Below, piece after piece: positions 61,773 to 64,000 of a DNA stretch of 64,000 bases. Below the pieces are notes generated by a model. That model worked only from the letters and a program-made list of their open reading frames with translations, made no database searches and was not told the DNA's origin. This DNA comes from Thalassobacillus devorans (GTDB lineage Bacteria > Bacillota > Bacilli > Bacillales > Halobacillaceae), in contig NZ_FXEH01000006.1 in the NCBI RefSeq assembly GCF_900176565.1, positions 1,302,001 through 1,366,000 on the forward strand, written 5' to 3'. Position numbers and translations under genes: made by a program. The first letter of the stretch is position 1. Each line of letters begins with the position of its first letter.

Positions 61773-62354
61773 TTAACTCATTCGGTAGCGGATATATAGC
61801 GCCAATAATAAATCGATAACGAAATGAGCGGTGATTGTCGTTAATAGGTTTCCTGTGATTTCATACATATAGCCGATAAAGAAACTGACGAATAATACGG
61901 AAATAAGCAGTACAAACTTTTTTAAATAACGGATGTGCATCACAGCAAATAATGTACTCGCAATTATATAGCCGAATTGTGCATGAAGCACCCCGCGGAA
62001 CAACAACTCTTCACTGATGGCAACCAATAATGTGATGCCAATAATACCTCTTAGTGAGCGGCCTTTAAACACCTTGACATTAATACCGCCATCATCATAA
62101 TACTTTTCAGGAACAAATTTCATTAAAATTAAATCAATGGAAACTACAATGACTCCTGGTACTATTCCATAGACAAAAACTTCGAACGGGGAAAAAGTAA
62201 GTTGATTTCTCCATCCCTCCCAGAAGCTGGAAAAAAGGAGCCAGCTGCCTATCACACTTAAGGCAAGAATGATTGCTTGTGTCAACACAAGGTGTAATGT
62301 GATTTCCCTGTTTGACATCGTTTTTATAAGGTCTGACTGGCTTGGTCTCTTCAT
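61773..62354 (-). CDS. ypbD: CPBP-family intramembrane metalloprotease YpbD
   Basis: A 193-residue membrane protein with about six helices. The CAAX-protease/bacteriocin-processing motifs EELLFRGVL, LFAVMHIRY and TAHFVIDLLLA are in place. Substrates are unknown. ATG 62354 overlaps the recS stop by 4 nt (ATGA), so longer readings are rejected. Order recS-ypbD matches B. subtilis. Confidence 0.9.
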   Translation of the reverse strand: MKRPSQSDLIKTMSNREITLHLVLTQAIILALSVIGSWLLFSSFWEGWRNQLTFSPFEVFVYGIVPGVIVVSIDLILMKFVPEKYYDDGGINVKVFKGRSLRGIIGITLLVAISEELLFRGVLHAQFGYIIASTLFAVMHIRYLKKFVLLISVLFVSFFIGYMYEITGNLLTTITAHFVIDLLLALYIRYRMS

Positions 62355-63883
62355 GCTTGTCCCCCTGCGAGAAATATCTTGTACAGCCTCTCTTCCCAAC
62401 TCTCCTGTTCCGTATTCCTTTCACTCTCACCAAATGAAAAGTCATGCAGTTGAAACCCACATTGATCACAACATGGAACAACAGGCGGCTTTACTGTATC
62501 TTGAAAAGCCTGGTATAACTTTTCTCTTCTGCAATTTCGGTGATGAACCCATGTCAACAATTCAGAGAATCTGGCCATTTTATAGTGGTACCTATTTTCA
62601 ATCCGCTCTTTCAACAACTCATAGAATTCTTTCCATTTCTTTTCATTGAATACTACTTTCTTATTATCAAGCAGTCCATTTCGATAAAAATGATACTTAA
62701 AAAAACGCCATTGGTTCTCGGACAACTCCAATTGATCTTGGACCATTTCATCTGACGGAAGCAAAGCATTGGCCTGGTAGAGGCAGAGCAAATAATCCAG
62801 GACAGCCTTCAAGTGTGCAGGTTCTGGAAGCTCGCTTTGTATCAGCTTTTTTGGCAGGTAATCATCAGACGGAGAATAGTACACGATACTGATACTGTGA
62901 TTACCATCGCGTCCTGCTCTCCCTACCTCCTGGATAAATGACTCTGTTTGGGTGGGGAGATGGAAATGGATGACATATCTAATATTTTTCTTATTAATCC
63001 CCATTCCAAACGCGTTTGTACAACAAATGATATCCAGCTGATCATTCATGAACTGCTGTTGAATTAACAAACGATCCGCTTGTTCCATACCTCCGTGATA
63101 ATATGCGATCCTTTTTTCAGGCATTTTTGAAGAAAGTTCTATGGATGCCCGTTCTGCCCAATTTCTACTTGAAAAATAAATCATAGCAGGCGCATCTTGA
63201 TGATGTAGTGCTTTGGAGATCTTCCTTAATTTTTCATCAGGATTTTCTACATGTTCCACAACAAAACTTATATTTTCTTTGTCCATCGGGTAAATGTGCT
63301 GCTTCATTCTTTTTAGCCCTAATTGCTTAATGATATCCCCCTGGACTTCCGGGGTTGCTGTACCGCTTAAAGCCAAAACGGGGGGATGGTTTAACTCAGC
63401 AATCACTGTTGATAATTTTAAATAATCCGTTCGAAACTCGTGACCCCATTGGGAAATGCAGTGTGCTTCATCTACGACGAAAAATGAAACTTTCAACATC
63501 TTCAAACGACGAATTACCGTTTCATTTTGAAGCATTTCAGGTGATAAATAGATAAGTTTGTATCGACTAAGCTGATCGAACACCTGCTGCTTCTGACTGA
63601 CTGATAAAAAACTGTTAATGGCTGTCACTTGTTTATAGCCGTTGGCCTTTAGTTCTTTTACTTGATCAATCATCAATGAGACTAATGGCGAGACTACAAT
63701 AGTAATCCCTTCTGTAATCATCGCAGGAAGTTGGTAACAGACAGATTTCCCTGAACCAGTCGGCAGAATACCGAGCGTATCTTCACCTGCCATTACGTCT
63801 CTTATAATTTCTTTTTGTCCTTGCTTGAAAGTATCGAAGCCAAAATACATTTTCAACTTATTTTCCAATAATCTGTCGTTCAT
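62351..63883 (-). CDS. recS: RecQ-family DNA helicase RecS
   Basis: A 510-residue 3'-5' DNA helicase. Motif 0 (FDTFKQGQ), Walker A TGSGKSVCYQLPA, DEAHCISQWGHEFR, SGTA, and QEVGRAGRDG are present. A RecQ-type zinc site is suggested by cysteines near residues 455-485 (CRREK, CCDQCG). There is no HRDC domain, which with the length and the ypbB/ypbD neighbours points to RecS (YpbC) rather than RecQ. Start overlaps the ypbB stop by 4 nt. Confidence 0.93.
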   Translation of the reverse strand: MNDRLLENKLKMYFGFDTFKQGQKEIIRDVMAGEDTLGILPTGSGKSVCYQLPAMITEGITIVVSPLVSLMIDQVKELKANGYKQVTAINSFLSVSQKQQVFDQLSRYKLIYLSPEMLQNETVIRRLKMLKVSFFVVDEAHCISQWGHEFRTDYLKLSTVIAELNHPPVLALSGTATPEVQGDIIKQLGLKRMKQHIYPMDKENISFVVEHVENPDEKLRKISKALHHQDAPAMIYFSSRNWAERASIELSSKMPEKRIAYYHGGMEQADRLLIQQQFMNDQLDIICCTNAFGMGINKKNIRYVIHFHLPTQTESFIQEVGRAGRDGNHSISIVYYSPSDDYLPKKLIQSELPEPAHLKAVLDYLLCLYQANALLPSDEMVQDQLELSENQWRFFKYHFYRNGLLDNKKVVFNEKKWKEFYELLKERIENRYHYKMARFSELLTWVHHRNCRREKLYQAFQDTVKPPVVPCCDQCGFQLHDFSFGESERNTEQESWEERLYKIFLAGGQA

Positions 63884-64000
63884 AATGTTTCCCCGCTTTG
63901 GCTGTGCTGTCTATTTGCTTGCACTAATCTTATTTGGAAATAATCAAAATTCCCTTGAAGTGCATCATAAATTTCCCTGAGCTTATTTGTATTAAGCGTT
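63880..64000 (-). CDS. ypbB: C-terminus of YpbB-like protein (partial)
   Basis: The last 39 codons of a minus-strand frame ending in TGA at 63880-63882, which overlaps the recS ATG (ATGA). Visible residues include LREIYDALQGNFDYFQIRLV and a Gln/Ser-rich end. Too short to recognise by itself; identity comes from the conserved ypbB-recS-ypbD order. Confidence 0.6.
   Translation of the reverse strand, partial: TLNTNKLREIYDALQGNFDYFQIRLVQANRQHSQSGETL

Noticed and set aside
1-64000. CRISPR array, prophage, transposase, tRNA or rRNA genes
   Set aside because: No direct-repeat array, phage gene, transposase frame, cloverleaf or rRNA-like segment was seen in any gene gap.

Overview
The window is a low-GC, spore-forming Firmicute chromosome. 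It is almost certainly from the Bacillaceae, probably a halotolerant relative of Halobacillus, Virgibacillus or Oceanobacillus; that genus-level guess is inference. Reasons: gene order follows the Bacillus subtilis nth-dnaD ... recS-ypbB segment nearly gene for gene. Spore genes are present (spoIVA, sleB, ypeB, cotJABC, ypjB, a spoVIF-like gene). Two genes for bacillithiol synthesis and recycling are present (bshA, ypdA), as is menaquinone synthesis. Start sites have strong GGAGG-type ribosome sites and include many GTG and TTG starts. No tRNA, rRNA, CRISPR, prophage or transposase gene was found.

Layout. 1-8.7 kb: the 3' tail of a + strand gene, then nth, dnaD, asnS, aspB, ypmB, ypmA, a degenerate metallo-beta-lactamase-fold protein and dinG, all on the minus strand. 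8.8-15.8 kb: a tight nine-gene minus-strand operon from ypjD through dapB, mgsA, bshA, cca, birA and panB to panC and panD. 16-22.3 kb: a YitT-type membrane protein (+), a repeat island, a YugP-like protease, ypjB, ypjA, the qcrABC menaquinol:cytochrome c reductase operon and ypiF. 22.4-31.3 kb: the aromatic supraoperon aroC-aroB-aroH-hisC-tyrA-aroA, then an unrecognised gene, ypiA and ypiB. 31.6-35.4 kb: ndk, the hepS-menG-hepT menaquinone side-chain genes, mtrB (TRAP) and hbs. 36-43.9 kb: spoIVA, yphF, yphE, a spoVIF-like gene, gpsA, der, and a membrane gene pair with its small partner. 44-50.8 kb: fni, ypfD, an acyltransferase, cmk, ypfA and the germination pair ypeB/sleB. 51-57.8 kb: prsW, ansA (+), ypdA, gudB, ddl and a mecA paralogue. 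57.9-64 kb: a cobalamin-binding MerR regulator, ypbG, a CBS protein, the cotJABC coat operon (+), ypbD, recS and the end of ypbB.

How the genes work together. The long minus-strand operons join housekeeping pathways: cell wall and lysine (dapB, ddl), pantothenate, tRNA maturation, aromatic amino acids and respiration (quinone side chain plus bc complex). Compared with B. subtilis, several genes are missing from their usual slots. The whole trp operon is absent between aroH and hisC although the TRAP gene mtrB is retained. Also absent are cheR, mtrA/folE, bshB1 and ypoC. These comparisons rest on remembered gene order.

The most unusual material is non-coding. Four intergenic regions carry one family of composite inverted repeat: two divergently oriented, strongly structured halves bounded by imperfect terminal inverted repeats. 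Two loci are intact and two are deletion derivatives. Stem pairs differ between the halves in a way that keeps base pairing. A second candidate is a short promoter-to-terminator unit of about 140 nt upstream of der. Two putative pseudoenzymes and a cobalamin photoreceptor-like regulator are the main protein-level curiosities.
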